DNA of 20,914 bases from CAYLNK01 sp964384675 (GTDB lineage Bacteria > Acidobacteriota > Thermoanaerobaculia > UBA5066). The notes below the pieces were generated by a model. It saw only the letters and a program-made list of their open reading frames with translations. It was not told the DNA's origin and did no database searches. How positions within the stretch are numbered: position 1 is the first letter of the stretch; the number at the start of each line of letters is the position of its first letter. The position numbers were made by a program, and so were the translations under genes. The stretch spans positions 1-20,914 of the forward strand of contig CAYLNK010000089.1 in assembly GCA_964384675.1 (NCBI GenBank). The letters run 5' to 3'. Positions 6,050-15,142 of this stretch are shown one piece after another.

Positions 6050-7785
6050 CCGCGCACGACCTCATCGAGGCCGGCCTCTATCTGGTCGTCCTCCTCGCGC
6101 TGGCCAAGCCGCTCGGCGGTTACATGGCGCGGATCTACCAGGGCGAGCCGACCGTCCTGGGGCGATTGCTCGGACCGTTCGAGCGGCTTCTCTACCGTCT
6201 CGCGGGCGTCAAGCCCGAAGAGGAGATGACCTGGAAGGGGTACGCCATCGCGATGCTGGCGTTCAACTTCGCGGGTTTCGTGGCGGTGTACCTCCTGCAA
6301 AGGGCTCAGGCCCTCCTCCCGCTGAACCCCGCCGGGCTGCCCGCCGTTCCGCCCCACAGCGCCTTCAACACCGCCGTCAGCTTCGCGACCAACACGAACT
6401 GGCAGTCGTACGGCGGCGAGACGACGATGAGCTACCTGACCCAGATGCTGGGGCTGACGGTGCAGAACTTCGTGTCGGCGGCCGCGGGAATGGCGATGTG
6501 CGTGGCGCTCTTCCGCGGGCTCGCCCGCCGGAGCGCCAAGACCATCGGCAATTTCTGGGTCGACATGACCCGGAGCACGCTCCACATCCTCCTGCCGCTC
6601 TCCATCGTCCTGGCGCTGGTGCTGGTCTCCCAGGGGGTCGTGCAGACCTTCTCGGGCCCCGCCCGGGTGTCGTTCGTCGAGGTCCAGAAGGACGACAAGG
6701 GAGCGGTCGTGGCGGAGCAGAGCCTCTCGGTCGGCCCGGCGGCCTCGCAGATCGCCATCAAGCAGCTCGGTACGAACGGCGGCGGCTTCTACAACGTCAA
6801 CTCGGCCCACCCGTTCGAGAACCCAACCCCGCTCGCCAACTTCCTGGAGATGATCTCCATCCTCCTGATCTCGGGGGCGCTCTGCTACACGTTCGGCGTG
6901 ATGGTCGAGGACACCCGGCAGGGCTGGGCGGTGCTGGCCGCGATGACCGTCCTACTCGTCGCCTTCCTGGTTCCGTGCCTCTACTACGAGCAGACGGGGA
7001 ACCCGGCGCTGACGCGCCTGGGCGCCGACCAGTCGTCGAGCCTGACCCAGTCGGGCGGGAACATGGAAGGAAAGGAAGCCCGCTTCGGAATCGCCTCCTC
7101 GGCGATCTGGGCGACCGCCACGACCGCGGCCTCGAACGGCTCGGTCAACTCCATGCACGACTCGTTCACGCCGGTCGGCGGGCTCGTCCCGATGGTCTTG
7201 ATGCAGCTCGGCGAGGTCGTCTACGGCGGCGTCGGCTCGGGCCTCTACGGCATGCTGATCTTCGCCGTCGTCGCGGTCTTCGTCGCGGGCCTGATGGTCG
7301 GCCGGACGCCCGAGTACCTCGGAAAGAAGGTCGAGGCGTTCGAGATGAAGATGGCGTCGGTGGCGGTGCTGGTCCCGTGCGCCTGCGTGCTGATCGGGAC
7401 GGCGATCGCCTCGGTGGCGCCCGCGGGCGTGGCGGGGGTCTCGAACCCCGGAGCGCACGGCTTCAGCGAGATCCTCTACGCCTTCTCGTCGGCTTCCGAC
7501 AACAACGGAAGCGCGTTCGCCGGGATCTCGGCCAACACCCCCTTCTACAACACCGCGCTCGGCCTCGCGATGCTGCTCGGCCGCTACTGGATCGCGATTC
7601 CGGTCCTGGCGCTGGCCGGCTCCATGGCGGCGAAGAAGACCGTGCCGGCGGGCCCGGGGACCTTCCCGACCCACGGGCCGCTCTTCGTGGCCCTCCTGAT
7701 CGGCACCGTCATCCTGGTCGGTGCCCTCACCTTCATCCCTGCTCTCGCGCTCGGCCCCGTGGTCGAGCACCTGATGCTGCGATAG
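6046..7785 (+). CDS. kdpA: KdpA, potassium-selective channel subunit of KdpFABC
   Basis: A 579-residue inner-membrane protein, close to the usual 557-600. KdpA is a superfamily-of-K+-transporters channel with four pore loops that selects K+ and hands it to KdpB. Visible filter segments are NTNWQSYGGET (residues 116-126), GTNGGGFYNVNSAHPFENP (from residue 242), GSVNSMHDSFTPVGG and SDNNGSAFAG. The start is the ATG overlapping the kdpF stop; no ribosome binding site is needed beyond coupling. Nothing looks truncated or unusual. Confidence 0.97.
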   Translation: MTAHDLIEAGLYLVVLLALAKPLGGYMARIYQGEPTVLGRLLGPFERLLYRLAGVKPEEEMTWKGYAIAMLAFNFAGFVAVYLLQRAQALLPLNPAGLPAVPPHSAFNTAVSFATNTNWQSYGGETTMSYLTQMLGLTVQNFVSAAAGMAMCVALFRGLARRSAKTIGNFWVDMTRSTLHILLPLSIVLALVLVSQGVVQTFSGPARVSFVEVQKDDKGAVVAEQSLSVGPAASQIAIKQLGTNGGGFYNVNSAHPFENPTPLANFLEMISILLISGALCYTFGVMVEDTRQGWAVLAAMTVLLVAFLVPCLYYEQTGNPALTRLGADQSSSLTQSGGNMEGKEARFGIASSAIWATATTAASNGSVNSMHDSFTPVGGLVPMVLMQLGEVVYGGVGSGLYGMLIFAVVAVFVAGLMVGRTPEYLGKKVEAFEMKMASVAVLVPCACVLIGTAIASVAPAGVAGVSNPGAHGFSEILYAFSSASDNNGSAFAGISANTPFYNTALGLAMLLGRYWIAIPVLALAGSMAAKKTVPAGPGTFPTHGPLFVALLIGTVILVGALTFIPALALGPVVEHLMLR

Positions 7786-7794
7786 GAACCCGCT

Positions 7795-9867
7795 GTGAAG
7801 AAGACGACCTCCAAGACGCCTCTTTTCGCCGGCCCCATCGTCCGGCAGGCCCTGCTCGATGCCGCCGTCAAGCTCGATCCGCGCGTCCAGGTCCGCAACC
7901 CGGTCATGCTCGTGGTGTGGGTCGGAAGCCTGTTCACGACGGCGCTGTTCGTCCACGCGCTCCTGGCGAAGGGAGAAGCCCCCGCGGGCTTCATCCTGGC
8001 CGTCTCCGTCTGGCTCTGGTTCACCGTCTACTTTGCCAACTTCGCCGAGGCGATGGCGGAGGGACGCGGAAAGGCCCAGGCGGAGACCCTGAGGAAGGCG
8101 CGCCGCGAGATCAAGGCCAAGAAGCTGTACGCCCCACCGGCTCATGTGCCGGCGCACATCGTGGCCGGCACCGAGCTGCGCAAGGGAGACGTGGTGCTGG
8201 TCGAGGCCGGGGAGTTCATCCCGAGCGACGGCACCATCATCGACGGCATCGCCTCGGTCGACGAGAGCGCGATCACCGGCGAGAGCGCTCCCGTGATCCG
8301 CGAGAGCGGCGGCGACCGGAGCGCCGTGACGGGCGGGACGCGCGTCCTTTCCGACTGGCTGGTGGTGGAGATCACCGCGAATCCCGGCGAGACCTTCCTC
8401 GATCGGATGATCTCCCTCGTCGAGGGTGCCAAGCGGCAGAAGACGCCGAACGAGATCGCCCTCGACATCCTGCTGGCCGGGCTCACGATCGTCTTCCTGC
8501 TCGCCACCGTGACGCTCCTGCCGTTCTCGATCTTCGCGGTCAAGGCGGCGGGAATGGGGAGCCCGGTGACGATCACCGTGCTGGTGGCGCTCCTCGTCTG
8601 CCTCATCCCGACCACGATCGGCGCGCTTCTTTCCGCGATCGGGATCGCCGGCATGGACCGGATGCTCCAGGCGAACGTCATCGCCATGTCGGGGCGCGCG
8701 GTCGAGGCGGCCGGCGACATCGACATCCTCCTCCTCGACAAGACGGGGACGATCACGCTCGGAAACCGCCAGGCGACGGCCTTCCTGCCGGGCGAAGGGG
8801 TCTCCGAGCGGGAGCTGGGCGATGCCGCGCAGCTGGCCTCGCTCGCCGACGAGACGCCCGAGGGGCGCAGCATCGTGGTCCTCGCCAAGGAGAAGTACGG
8901 GATCCGCGAACGCGACGTCCACGGGCTGAAGGCCCATTTCGTCCCGTTCACGGCCCAGACGCGGATGAGCGGCGTCGACCTGGAGGGTCGGGAGATCCGC
9001 AAGGGCGCGTCGGAGGCGGTCGCCGCCTACGTCGGGAGCAAGGGTGGCACCTTCCCCGCGGCCGTCCGGCAGTCGGTCGATACGATCGCGCGGAGCGGCG
9101 GGACGCCGCTCGTCGTGGCCGAGGGCCCTCGCGTGCTCGGCGTCATCCAGCTCAAGGACGTGGTCAAGGGAGGGATCAAGGAGCGGTTCGGCGAGATGCG
9201 CCGCATCGGGATCAAGACCGTCATGATCACGGGCGACAACCCGCTCACGGCGGCGGCGATCGCCGGCGAGGCGGGTGTCGACGACTTCCTCGCCCAGGCG
9301 ACCCCGGAGATGAAGCTGACGCTGATCCGGAAGTACCAGGCCGAGGGCCACCTCGTGGCGATGACCGGGGACGGCACCAACGACGCCCCGGCCCTCGCTC
9401 AGGCCGACGTGGCGGTGGCGATGAACACCGGCACCCAGGCGGCCAAGGAGGCCGGGAACATGGTCGACCTCGACTCGAATCCGACCAAGCTCCTCGACGT
9501 GGTGGAGATCGGCAAGCAGCTCCTCATGACCCGGGGCGCGCTGACGACGTTCAGCCTGGCGAACGACGTGGCCAAGTATTTCGCGATCCTGCCGGCGGCG
9601 TTCGTGGCGACGTACCCGGCCCTGGGCGCGCTCAACGTGATGGGGTTGCACTCCCCGACGAGCGCGATCCTGTCGGCCGTCATCTTCAACGCCCTGATCA
9701 TCGTGGCCTTGATTCCGCTGGCGCTCCGTGGCGTGAAGTACCGCCCTCTGCCGGCCAGCCAGCTCCTGCGCACGAACCTCCTCCTGTACGGCGTGGGCGG
9801 CGTCCTCCTGCCCTTCCCCGGCATCAAGCTCGTCGACATGATCCTCGTCGGCCTGCACCTGGTCTGA
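7795..9867 (+). CDS. kdpB: KdpB, ATP-hydrolysing subunit of the potassium P-type ATPase
   Basis: A 690-residue type IA P-type ATPase, close to the 682 of Escherichia coli. It couples ATP hydrolysis to K+ import through KdpA. Visible landmarks are the actuator-domain TGES loop at 161-164, whose Ser corresponds to the inhibitory phosphorylation site known in E. coli KdpB; the phosphorylated Asp of DKTGT at residue 315; the KGAS nucleotide-binding motif; and TGDGTNDAPAL in the P domain followed by NTGTQAAKEAGNMVDLDSNPTKL. The start is GTG at 7795, nine bases after the kdpA stop, preceded by AGGA; the following KKTTSKTPLF matches where the family begins. Confidence 0.97.
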   Translation: MKKTTSKTPLFAGPIVRQALLDAAVKLDPRVQVRNPVMLVVWVGSLFTTALFVHALLAKGEAPAGFILAVSVWLWFTVYFANFAEAMAEGRGKAQAETLRKARREIKAKKLYAPPAHVPAHIVAGTELRKGDVVLVEAGEFIPSDGTIIDGIASVDESAITGESAPVIRESGGDRSAVTGGTRVLSDWLVVEITANPGETFLDRMISLVEGAKRQKTPNEIALDILLAGLTIVFLLATVTLLPFSIFAVKAAGMGSPVTITVLVALLVCLIPTTIGALLSAIGIAGMDRMLQANVIAMSGRAVEAAGDIDILLLDKTGTITLGNRQATAFLPGEGVSERELGDAAQLASLADETPEGRSIVVLAKEKYGIRERDVHGLKAHFVPFTAQTRMSGVDLEGREIRKGASEAVAAYVGSKGGTFPAAVRQSVDTIARSGGTPLVVAEGPRVLGVIQLKDVVKGGIKERFGEMRRIGIKTVMITGDNPLTAAAIAGEAGVDDFLAQATPEMKLTLIRKYQAEGHLVAMTGDGTNDAPALAQADVAVAMNTGTQAAKEAGNMVDLDSNPTKLLDVVEIGKQLLMTRGALTTFSLANDVAKYFAILPAAFVATYPALGALNVMGLHSPTSAILSAVIFNALIIVALIPLALRGVKYRPLPASQLLRTNLLLYGVGGVLLPFPGIKLVDMILVGLHLV

Positions 9868-9877
9868 GGTGACCGCG

Positions 9878-10447
9878 ATGAAGACCCTCCGTCCGACCCT
9901 CGTCCTCCTCGTCCTCCTCTCGGCGATCACCGGTGTCGCCTATCCGGCGCTCGTGACCGGGGTCGCCCAGGCCGTCTTCCCGAAGCAGGCGAACGGGAGC
10001 CTCATCCTGAGGGACGGCAAGCCCGTCGGCTCGCTCCTGATCGGCCAGCCGTTCAGCGACCCGAAGTACTTCTGGAGCCGCCCCTCCGGCACGGGGCCGT
10101 GTCCGTACAACGCCGGGTCCTCGACGGGGACCAACCAGGGTCCCCTCAACCCGGCCCTCCACGACGCCGTGAAGGCTCGGGTCGCCGCGCTCCGGGCGGC
10201 AGATCCGGGGAACACCGCGCCGGTCCCCGTCGACCTCGTCACCGCGTCCGGCAGCGGGCTCGACCCGCACATCAGCCCCGCGGCGGCGGCGTATCAGGTC
10301 GGCCGCGTCGCGCGGGTCCGGGGCGTCCCGGAGGAGAAGGTCCGGGAGGTCGTCGCCCGCCACACCGAGGGGCGAACGCTCCAGGTGCTCGGCGAGCCCC
10401 GGGTGAACGTCCTGGCCGCGAATCTGGACCTAGACGCGATGAGATGA
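9878..10447 (+). CDS. kdpC: KdpC, periplasmic subunit of the potassium-transporting ATPase
   Basis: A 189-residue protein with one N-terminal membrane anchor (TLVLLVLLSAITGVAYPALV) and a periplasmic domain containing FWSRPSGTGPCPYNAG, NPAL and SGSGLDPHISPAAA, all typical of KdpC. ATG at 9878 is preferred over the upstream GTG at 9869 because GAGG sits eight bases before it and the resulting length equals the E. coli protein (190). The GAGG lies at the kdpB stop, so the genes are tightly linked. Confidence 0.95.
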   Translation: MKTLRPTLVLLVLLSAITGVAYPALVTGVAQAVFPKQANGSLILRDGKPVGSLLIGQPFSDPKYFWSRPSGTGPCPYNAGSSTGTNQGPLNPALHDAVKARVAALRAADPGNTAPVPVDLVTASGSGLDPHISPAAAAYQVGRVARVRGVPEEKVREVVARHTEGRTLQVLGEPRVNVLAANLDLDAMR

Positions 10448-10459
10448 TCGACGGCCGAG

Positions 10460-13147
10460 ATGGATCAGCGCCGCGCCGATCCTGACGAGCTCCTGAAGCG
10501 GGTCCAGGAGGAGGAGGCCCGGGAGAAGCGCGGCAAGCTGAAGGTCTTCCTGGGCGCGGCGCCCGGCGTCGGCAAGACGTACACGATGCTGGAGGCCGCG
10601 CGCCAGGAGCTGGAGGCCGGCACCGACGTCGTGATCGGCATCCTGGAGACGCACGGGCGCGCCGAGACGGCCGAGCTGATGGCCGGGCTCGAGGCGGTGC
10701 CGCGGCGGGACGTCTCGTACCGGGGCCGCACCTTGCCGGAGTTCGACCTCGACGCCGCGCTGGCGCGGCATCCGGCGTTGATCCTGGTCGACGAGCTGGC
10801 CCACACGAACGCGCCGGGCTCGCGGCACCTGAAACGGTGGCAGGACGTCAAGGAGCTCCTCGACGGCGGGATCGACGTCTGGACGACGATGAACGTCCAG
10901 CACCTGGAGAGCCTGAACGACGCGGTCGCCCAGATCACCGGCGTCCGCGTGAGGGAGACGCTCCCCGACGACGTGATCGAGCAGGCCGACGAGGTGGAGC
11001 TCGTGGACCTGCCGCCCGACGAGCTGCTGGAGCGGCTGCGCGAAGGAAAGGTCTATCCGCCCGAGGCCGCCCGGCGGGCGGAGCAGGGGTTCTTCCGGAA
11101 GGGCAACCTCCTCGCCCTGCGCGAGCTGGCGCTGCGGCGCACCGCGGAGCGGGTCGACGCCGCGGTGCTGGCGCACCGCCGGGAGTCGGGGATCGGGGAG
11201 GCGTGGCCGGTCGGGGAGCACGTCCTCGTCTGCGTCGGGGACGCGGGGGGCGCGGCCCTGGTGAGGACGGCGCGTCGGATGGCAGCCCGCCTGCGCGCGT
11301 CCTGGACGGCGCTCTACGTCGAGCGGCCGGGGCGCGGGTCCGAGGAGGAGCGGACCGAGGTGACGAAGGTCCTCCGGCTCGCCGAGCAGCTCGGGGCGGA
11401 GGTCGTCACGTTGAGCGGGGACCGGATCGCCGACGAGGTGCTCGCCTACGCGCGGCGGCGGAACATCACCCGCATCGTCGTCGGCAAGCCCGCGCGTCCG
11501 CGCTGGAAGGAGCGCGTCTTCGGGTCGTTCGTCGGCGAGGTGATCCGGAGCTCGGGGGACATCGACGTCCTCGTGGTGGCGGGGGAGGCCGCCGAGGAGG
11601 CGGCTCCCGCCATCCGGCACGTCGAGACGTCGGTCGCGGGGCGTGAGTACCTCCGGGCCACGGCCGCGGTGGGGGTCGCGTCGCTGGTCGCCGGGGCGAT
11701 GTTCCGGCACTTCGAGATGGCCAACCTCGTGATGGTGTACCTCCTCGGCATCGTCTGGGTGGCCCGCGTCCACAGCCGGGGAGCGTCGCTCTACGCGTCG
11801 GCCCTGTCGGTCGCGGCGTTCGACTTCCTCTTCGTTCCCCCTCACTTCACGTTCGCGGTCTCCGACGTCGGTTACGTGGTCACCTTCGTCGTGATGTTCA
11901 TCGTCGCCGCCGTCATCAGCAGCCAGACCGTGAGGGTCCGACAGCAGGCCGAGGCGGCGCGCCTGCGGGAGGAGCGTGCGCGCGCTCTCTACTGGCTCAC
12001 GCGGGAGCTGGCCCGGCGGAGCCGGACCGAGGACATCGTGGCGGCCGCGGTGCGGTCCATCGCCGACGTCTTCGAGGGGAAGGCCGTCATCCTCCTGCCG
12101 ACGCCCAACGGGGTTCTCCGGCCGGTGCCCGCGCCGTACGCCTACGAGCTCGACGAGACGGAGCTGGGCGCGGCGCGCTGGACGCTGGAGCACAAGGAGC
12201 CGGCCGGGCTCGGCACGGCGACCCTGCCGGGCGCGCGCGCCCTCTACCTGCCGCTCACGACGACCTCGGAGACGATCGGCATCGTCGGGCTCTGCCCGGC
12301 GGATCCGCGCAAGGTGGAGTCGCCGGAGCAGCGGCAGCTGCTGGCCACGTTCTGCAAGCAGACGGCCGTCGCGCTGGAGCGGACGCAGCTCGCCCAGGAG
12401 GCGCACGACGCCGAGCGCCGCGTGGAGCGGGAAGAGCTGCGCAGCTCGCTCCTGTCGTCTGTCTCGCACGACCTGCGCACGCCGCTCGCCGCGATCACCG
12501 GCGCCGCCACGACTCTCCTCGAGGAGGAGGCCGAGCCCGCCACCCGGCGCGACCTCCTGGAGACGATCGCGGAGGAGGCGGGCCGCCTGAACCGGCTGGT
12601 GCGCAATCTCCTCGACATGACGCGCCTCGAATCGGGCGGCCTCGTGGTCTCGAAGGAGTGGACGCCGCTCGAGGAGATCGTCGGCGCCGCGCTCGACCGC
12701 TCGGACGCCCAGCTCCGGGGACGGCCCGTGAAGATAGTCCTCCCCGAGGACCTGCCTCTCGTCCCGGTGGACGGCGTCCTCCTGGAGCAGGCGTTCCTCA
12801 ACCTCATCGAGAACGCCGCGAAGTACACGCCGCCCGGCACGCCCGTCGAGGTGGCCGCCCGGGCCGAGCCGGGCCAGGTCGTCGTCGAGGTGTCGGACCG
12901 GGGTCCCGGCCTTCCCGAGGGCGGCGAGGAGAAGGTCTTCGAGAAGTTCTACCGGGGCCAGCCGCGAGGCGGTCCCGGGGGCACCGGGCTGGGCCTCGCG
13001 ATCGCGCGCGGTATCGTGGCGGCCCATGGAGGGACGTTGACGGCCTCGGGTCGATCGGGCGGCGGGGCGGCGTTCCGGATGACGATCCCGGTCGTCGGCA
13101 CTCCGCCGGCCCTTCCGAAGGAGACCGAGGCGGAGCCCGGGACGTGA
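10460..13147 (+). CDS. kdpD: KdpD, potassium/turgor sensor histidine kinase
   Basis: An 895-residue membrane kinase, near the 894 of Escherichia coli. The domain order is canonical: KdpD N-terminal domain with Walker A GAAPGVGKT (residues 32-40) and LVDELAHTN; a USP-like domain (about 250-375, with IVVGKPARPRWKER); a DUF4118 block of membrane helices (about 395-485); a GAF-like region; HisKA with the phospho-accepting His670 in SVSHDLRTPL; and HATPase_c with the N box NLIENAAKY, DRGPGLP and GTGLGLA. KdpD phosphorylates KdpE under K+ limitation. The start ATG lies 12 bases after kdpC, and the stop overlaps the kdpE GTG. No separate operator array is seen before it, so it is probably transcribed with kdpFABC. 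Confidence 0.96.
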   Translation: MDQRRADPDELLKRVQEEEAREKRGKLKVFLGAAPGVGKTYTMLEAARQELEAGTDVVIGILETHGRAETAELMAGLEAVPRRDVSYRGRTLPEFDLDAALARHPALILVDELAHTNAPGSRHLKRWQDVKELLDGGIDVWTTMNVQHLESLNDAVAQITGVRVRETLPDDVIEQADEVELVDLPPDELLERLREGKVYPPEAARRAEQGFFRKGNLLALRELALRRTAERVDAAVLAHRRESGIGEAWPVGEHVLVCVGDAGGAALVRTARRMAARLRASWTALYVERPGRGSEEERTEVTKVLRLAEQLGAEVVTLSGDRIADEVLAYARRRNITRIVVGKPARPRWKERVFGSFVGEVIRSSGDIDVLVVAGEAAEEAAPAIRHVETSVAGREYLRATAAVGVASLVAGAMFRHFEMANLVMVYLLGIVWVARVHSRGASLYASALSVAAFDFLFVPPHFTFAVSDVGYVVTFVVMFIVAAVISSQTVRVRQQAEAARLREERARALYWLTRELARRSRTEDIVAAAVRSIADVFEGKAVILLPTPNGVLRPVPAPYAYELDETELGAARWTLEHKEPAGLGTATLPGARALYLPLTTTSETIGIVGLCPADPRKVESPEQRQLLATFCKQTAVALERTQLAQEAHDAERRVEREELRSSLLSSVSHDLRTPLAAITGAATTLLEEEAEPATRRDLLETIAEEAGRLNRLVRNLLDMTRLESGGLVVSKEWTPLEEIVGAALDRSDAQLRGRPVKIVLPEDLPLVPVDGVLLEQAFLNLIENAAKYTPPGTPVEVAARAEPGQVVVEVSDRGPGLPEGGEEKVFEKFYRGQPRGGPGGTGLGLAIARGIVAAHGGTLTASGRSGGGAAFRMTIPVVGTPPALPKETEAEPGT

Positions 13148-13857
13148 GCGAGCCGGTCGAGGCGACCGCCCCGCTCGTCCTCCTCATCGAGGACGAGCCG
13201 CAGATGCGGCGGTTCCTGCGCGCGACGCTGGGCAGCCACGGCTATCGGCTGGTGGAGGCCGAGACGGCGGCGATGGGGATCGCGCACGCGACGGCGCACA
13301 ACCCGGACCTCGTCCTCCTCGACCTCGGCCTCCCCGACCGTGACGGGCTCGACGTGACCCGACAGCTCCGGGAGTGGAGCACGGTGCCGATCGTCGTCCT
13401 CTCGGCGCGGGGCCAGGAGAGCGACAAGATCGCGGCGCTCGACGCCGGCGCCGACGACTACCTGACGAAGCCGTTCGGCGCCGGCGAGCTCCTGGCGCGC
13501 ATCCGCGTCGCTCTCCGGCACGCCGCCCGCGCCGCCGGAGAGCCCGAGGAGCCGATCGCGACGTTCGGCGACGTCACCGTCGACCGCGCGAAGCGTCAGG
13601 TCCTCCGGGGCGGGGCCGAGGTCCACCTGACGCCTCGCGAGTACAAGCTCCTGCTGATGCTCCTCCGTCACTCCGGGAAGGTGGTCACGCACCAGCAGCT
13701 CCTCAAGGAGGTGTGGGGCCCGGGCTCCACCCACGAGACGCACTACCTGCGCGTCTACATGGCCCAGCTCCGCCACAAGCTGGAGGACGACCCGGCCCGG
13801 CCGCGCCACCTGACCACCGAGGCCGGGGTCGGCTACCGGCTGCGGGCCGAGGCCTAG
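13144..13857 (+). CDS. kdpE: KdpE, OmpR/PhoB-family response regulator of the kdp operon
   Basis: A 237-residue regulator with a receiver domain (acidic pocket E16-D17-E18, phospho-acceptor Asp60 in LVLLDLGLPDRDG, Lys109 in YLTKPF) and a winged-helix DNA-binding domain (HLTPREYKLLLMLLRHSGKV, then THYLRVYMAQLRHKLE and GVGYRL). The GTG start at 13144 overlaps the kdpD stop as GTGA and gives the family length (225 in E. coli plus a short N-terminal extension). It is the only OmpR-type regulator in the window and the natural candidate for binding the 11-bp direct repeats. Its stop shares the palindrome CTAG with the stop of the convergent glycosyltransferase gene. Confidence 0.96.
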   Translation: MSEPVEATAPLVLLIEDEPQMRRFLRATLGSHGYRLVEAETAAMGIAHATAHNPDLVLLDLGLPDRDGLDVTRQLREWSTVPIVVLSARGQESDKIAALDAGADDYLTKPFGAGELLARIRVALRHAARAAGEPEEPIATFGDVTVDRAKRQVLRGGAEVHLTPREYKLLLMLLRHSGKVVTHQQLLKEVWGPGSTHETHYLRVYMAQLRHKLEDDPARPRHLTTEAGVGYRLRAEA

Positions 13858-15083
13858 GCGGCGCTCTCGATCGCCGTGACCGCGGCGGCGAGACCGTCCT
13901 CGGCGCGCAGGCGCTCGCCGAGCTTCCGGCAGCGCGCGCCGAGCGCCCGGTCCTCCAGGCAGCGCCCGATGAGGGCCGAGAGCGGTCCGGGCGCGAGATT
14001 CCTTCGCGGGACGCCGCCGGGCGAGACGCCCAGCCGGGCGAGGTGGCGGCTCCAGAAGATCTGGTCCCCGAGGTGCGGGACGAGGACTCCCGGAACCCCC
14101 GCGCGAAGGACGGCCGCGGTCGTCCCGGCCCCGCCGTGGTGCACGACGCAGGCCGCCCGGGGAAAGAGCCGCTCGTGAGGGACGAAGTCGGCGCGGAAGA
14201 CGCTGGGGGGGAGCGGGACGTCTCCGAGGCCGGCCCAGCCCGCCTGGAGGATCGCTCGCGCGCCGATGCGGGCCAGCGCGTCGACCACGACCGCCGTGCG
14301 GCGCGCCGGATCGACGCCGACCATCGAGCCGAACGTCACCACCACGGGCGGCGGTCCGTCGGCCAGGAACGACTCGAGGACCGGATCGGCCGTGACCGGA
14401 TCGTCGTCCATCACCCAGTACCCGGTCAGCCGGTACCGCTCCGGCCACACCGGGTCGCGCGGCACCACGCTCGGGCTGATCGCGACGAGGTTCAGGAGCG
14501 GAGAGTGGCCGCCCTCCACCATCGTGTCCCGCCGCGGCGGGAGGCCGAAGGCGCGGAACAGCTCGTTGTAGGCGGGATCGCAGGTGCGGCGGGCCACCTG
14601 CCGCGCCACCGCCCAGAGGAGGCGATTGCCCAGCGTACCGAGGTACTGCCCCTGAGGTGTGGTTCGCGACGACGGGATGAGGCTGGGGAAGAGGTGTCCG
14701 GTGACGAACGGCTTCCTGTTCACGAGCGCCGCGATCGTCCCGACCAGGTTCAGGTTGTGAGTGACGACGAGGTCGACGTCGCGCGTGGCCTGGATCGCTT
14801 CGGCTCCGAGGGAGAGCGTCCTCGCCCGCGTGCCGTCGACGATCAGCGCGGGGTGGCGGAGCTCGTTCGGCTCCGCCACGAGGCGAGCGATCACCTCGCG
14901 GATCTCCTCGTCCGGGTACGGACCGAGCGGACGGTAGGGGACGCCGGCCGCTTCCGCGTGGGGAGCGAAGTGGTCCGCCCCGGCGAGGAAGGCGTCGTGC
15001 CCCCGCCGGACCAGCGCTCTGGCGAGCGCGACGTATGGGCGAACGTCGCCGTAGGAGCCCACCGTCAGGACGGCGATCCGCAT
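13854..15083 (-). CDS. GT1-type glycosyltransferase (MGT / sterol glucosyltransferase-like)
   Basis: A 409-residue protein of GT-B fold. The N-terminus MRIAVLTVGSYGDVRPYVALARAL is the acceptor-binding GT28-like start seen in sterol and macrolide glycosyltransferases. The C-terminal half has VVVTFGSM and the sugar-nucleotide-binding signature HHGGAGTTAAVLRAGVP (from about residue 315) followed by HLGDQ. Family members move a sugar from UDP- or dTDP-sugars onto lipids or natural products; the acceptor here is unknown. ATG at 15083 is preferred to the GTG one codon earlier because it leaves four bases after GGAGG. That ribosome binding site lies inside a perfect 13-bp inverted repeat, so translation may be structure-controlled. 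It is last in a minus-strand gene series. Confidence 0.88.
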   Translation of the reverse strand: MRIAVLTVGSYGDVRPYVALARALVRRGHDAFLAGADHFAPHAEAAGVPYRPLGPYPDEEIREVIARLVAEPNELRHPALIVDGTRARTLSLGAEAIQATRDVDLVVTHNLNLVGTIAALVNRKPFVTGHLFPSLIPSSRTTPQGQYLGTLGNRLLWAVARQVARRTCDPAYNELFRAFGLPPRRDTMVEGGHSPLLNLVAISPSVVPRDPVWPERYRLTGYWVMDDDPVTADPVLESFLADGPPPVVVTFGSMVGVDPARRTAVVVDALARIGARAILQAGWAGLGDVPLPPSVFRADFVPHERLFPRAACVVHHGGAGTTAAVLRAGVPGVLVPHLGDQIFWSRHLARLGVSPGGVPRRNLAPGPLSALIGRCLEDRALGARCRKLGERLRAEDGLAAAVTAIESAA

Positions 15084-15085
15084 CA

Positions 15086-15119
15086 CCCCTCCGTCGCCGA
15101 GTACGGGGCGACGGAGGGG
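15086..15119 (-). promoter_or_regulatory. Perfect 13-bp inverted repeat covering the glycosyltransferase ribosome binding site
   Basis: Arms 15086-15098 and 15107-15119 (CCCCTCCGTCGCC against GGCGACGGAGGGG) are perfectly complementary with an 8-base loop. On the minus-strand transcript the 3' arm ends two bases before the ATG at 15083 and contains the GGAGGGG ribosome binding site. No U-run follows, so it does not look like a standard intrinsic terminator of the upstream VOC gene. Confidence 0.6.
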
Positions 15120-15142
15120 CGCGGATCACGCCATCGGCCGGC

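Noticed and set aside
11230..11330. c-di-AMP-binding motif in the KdpD USP-like domain (WTALY resembling the FTAxY of Staphylococcus aureus KdpD)
   Set aside because: The paired SxS element expected about 20 residues earlier is absent (the place reads VGD), so the motif is not supported.
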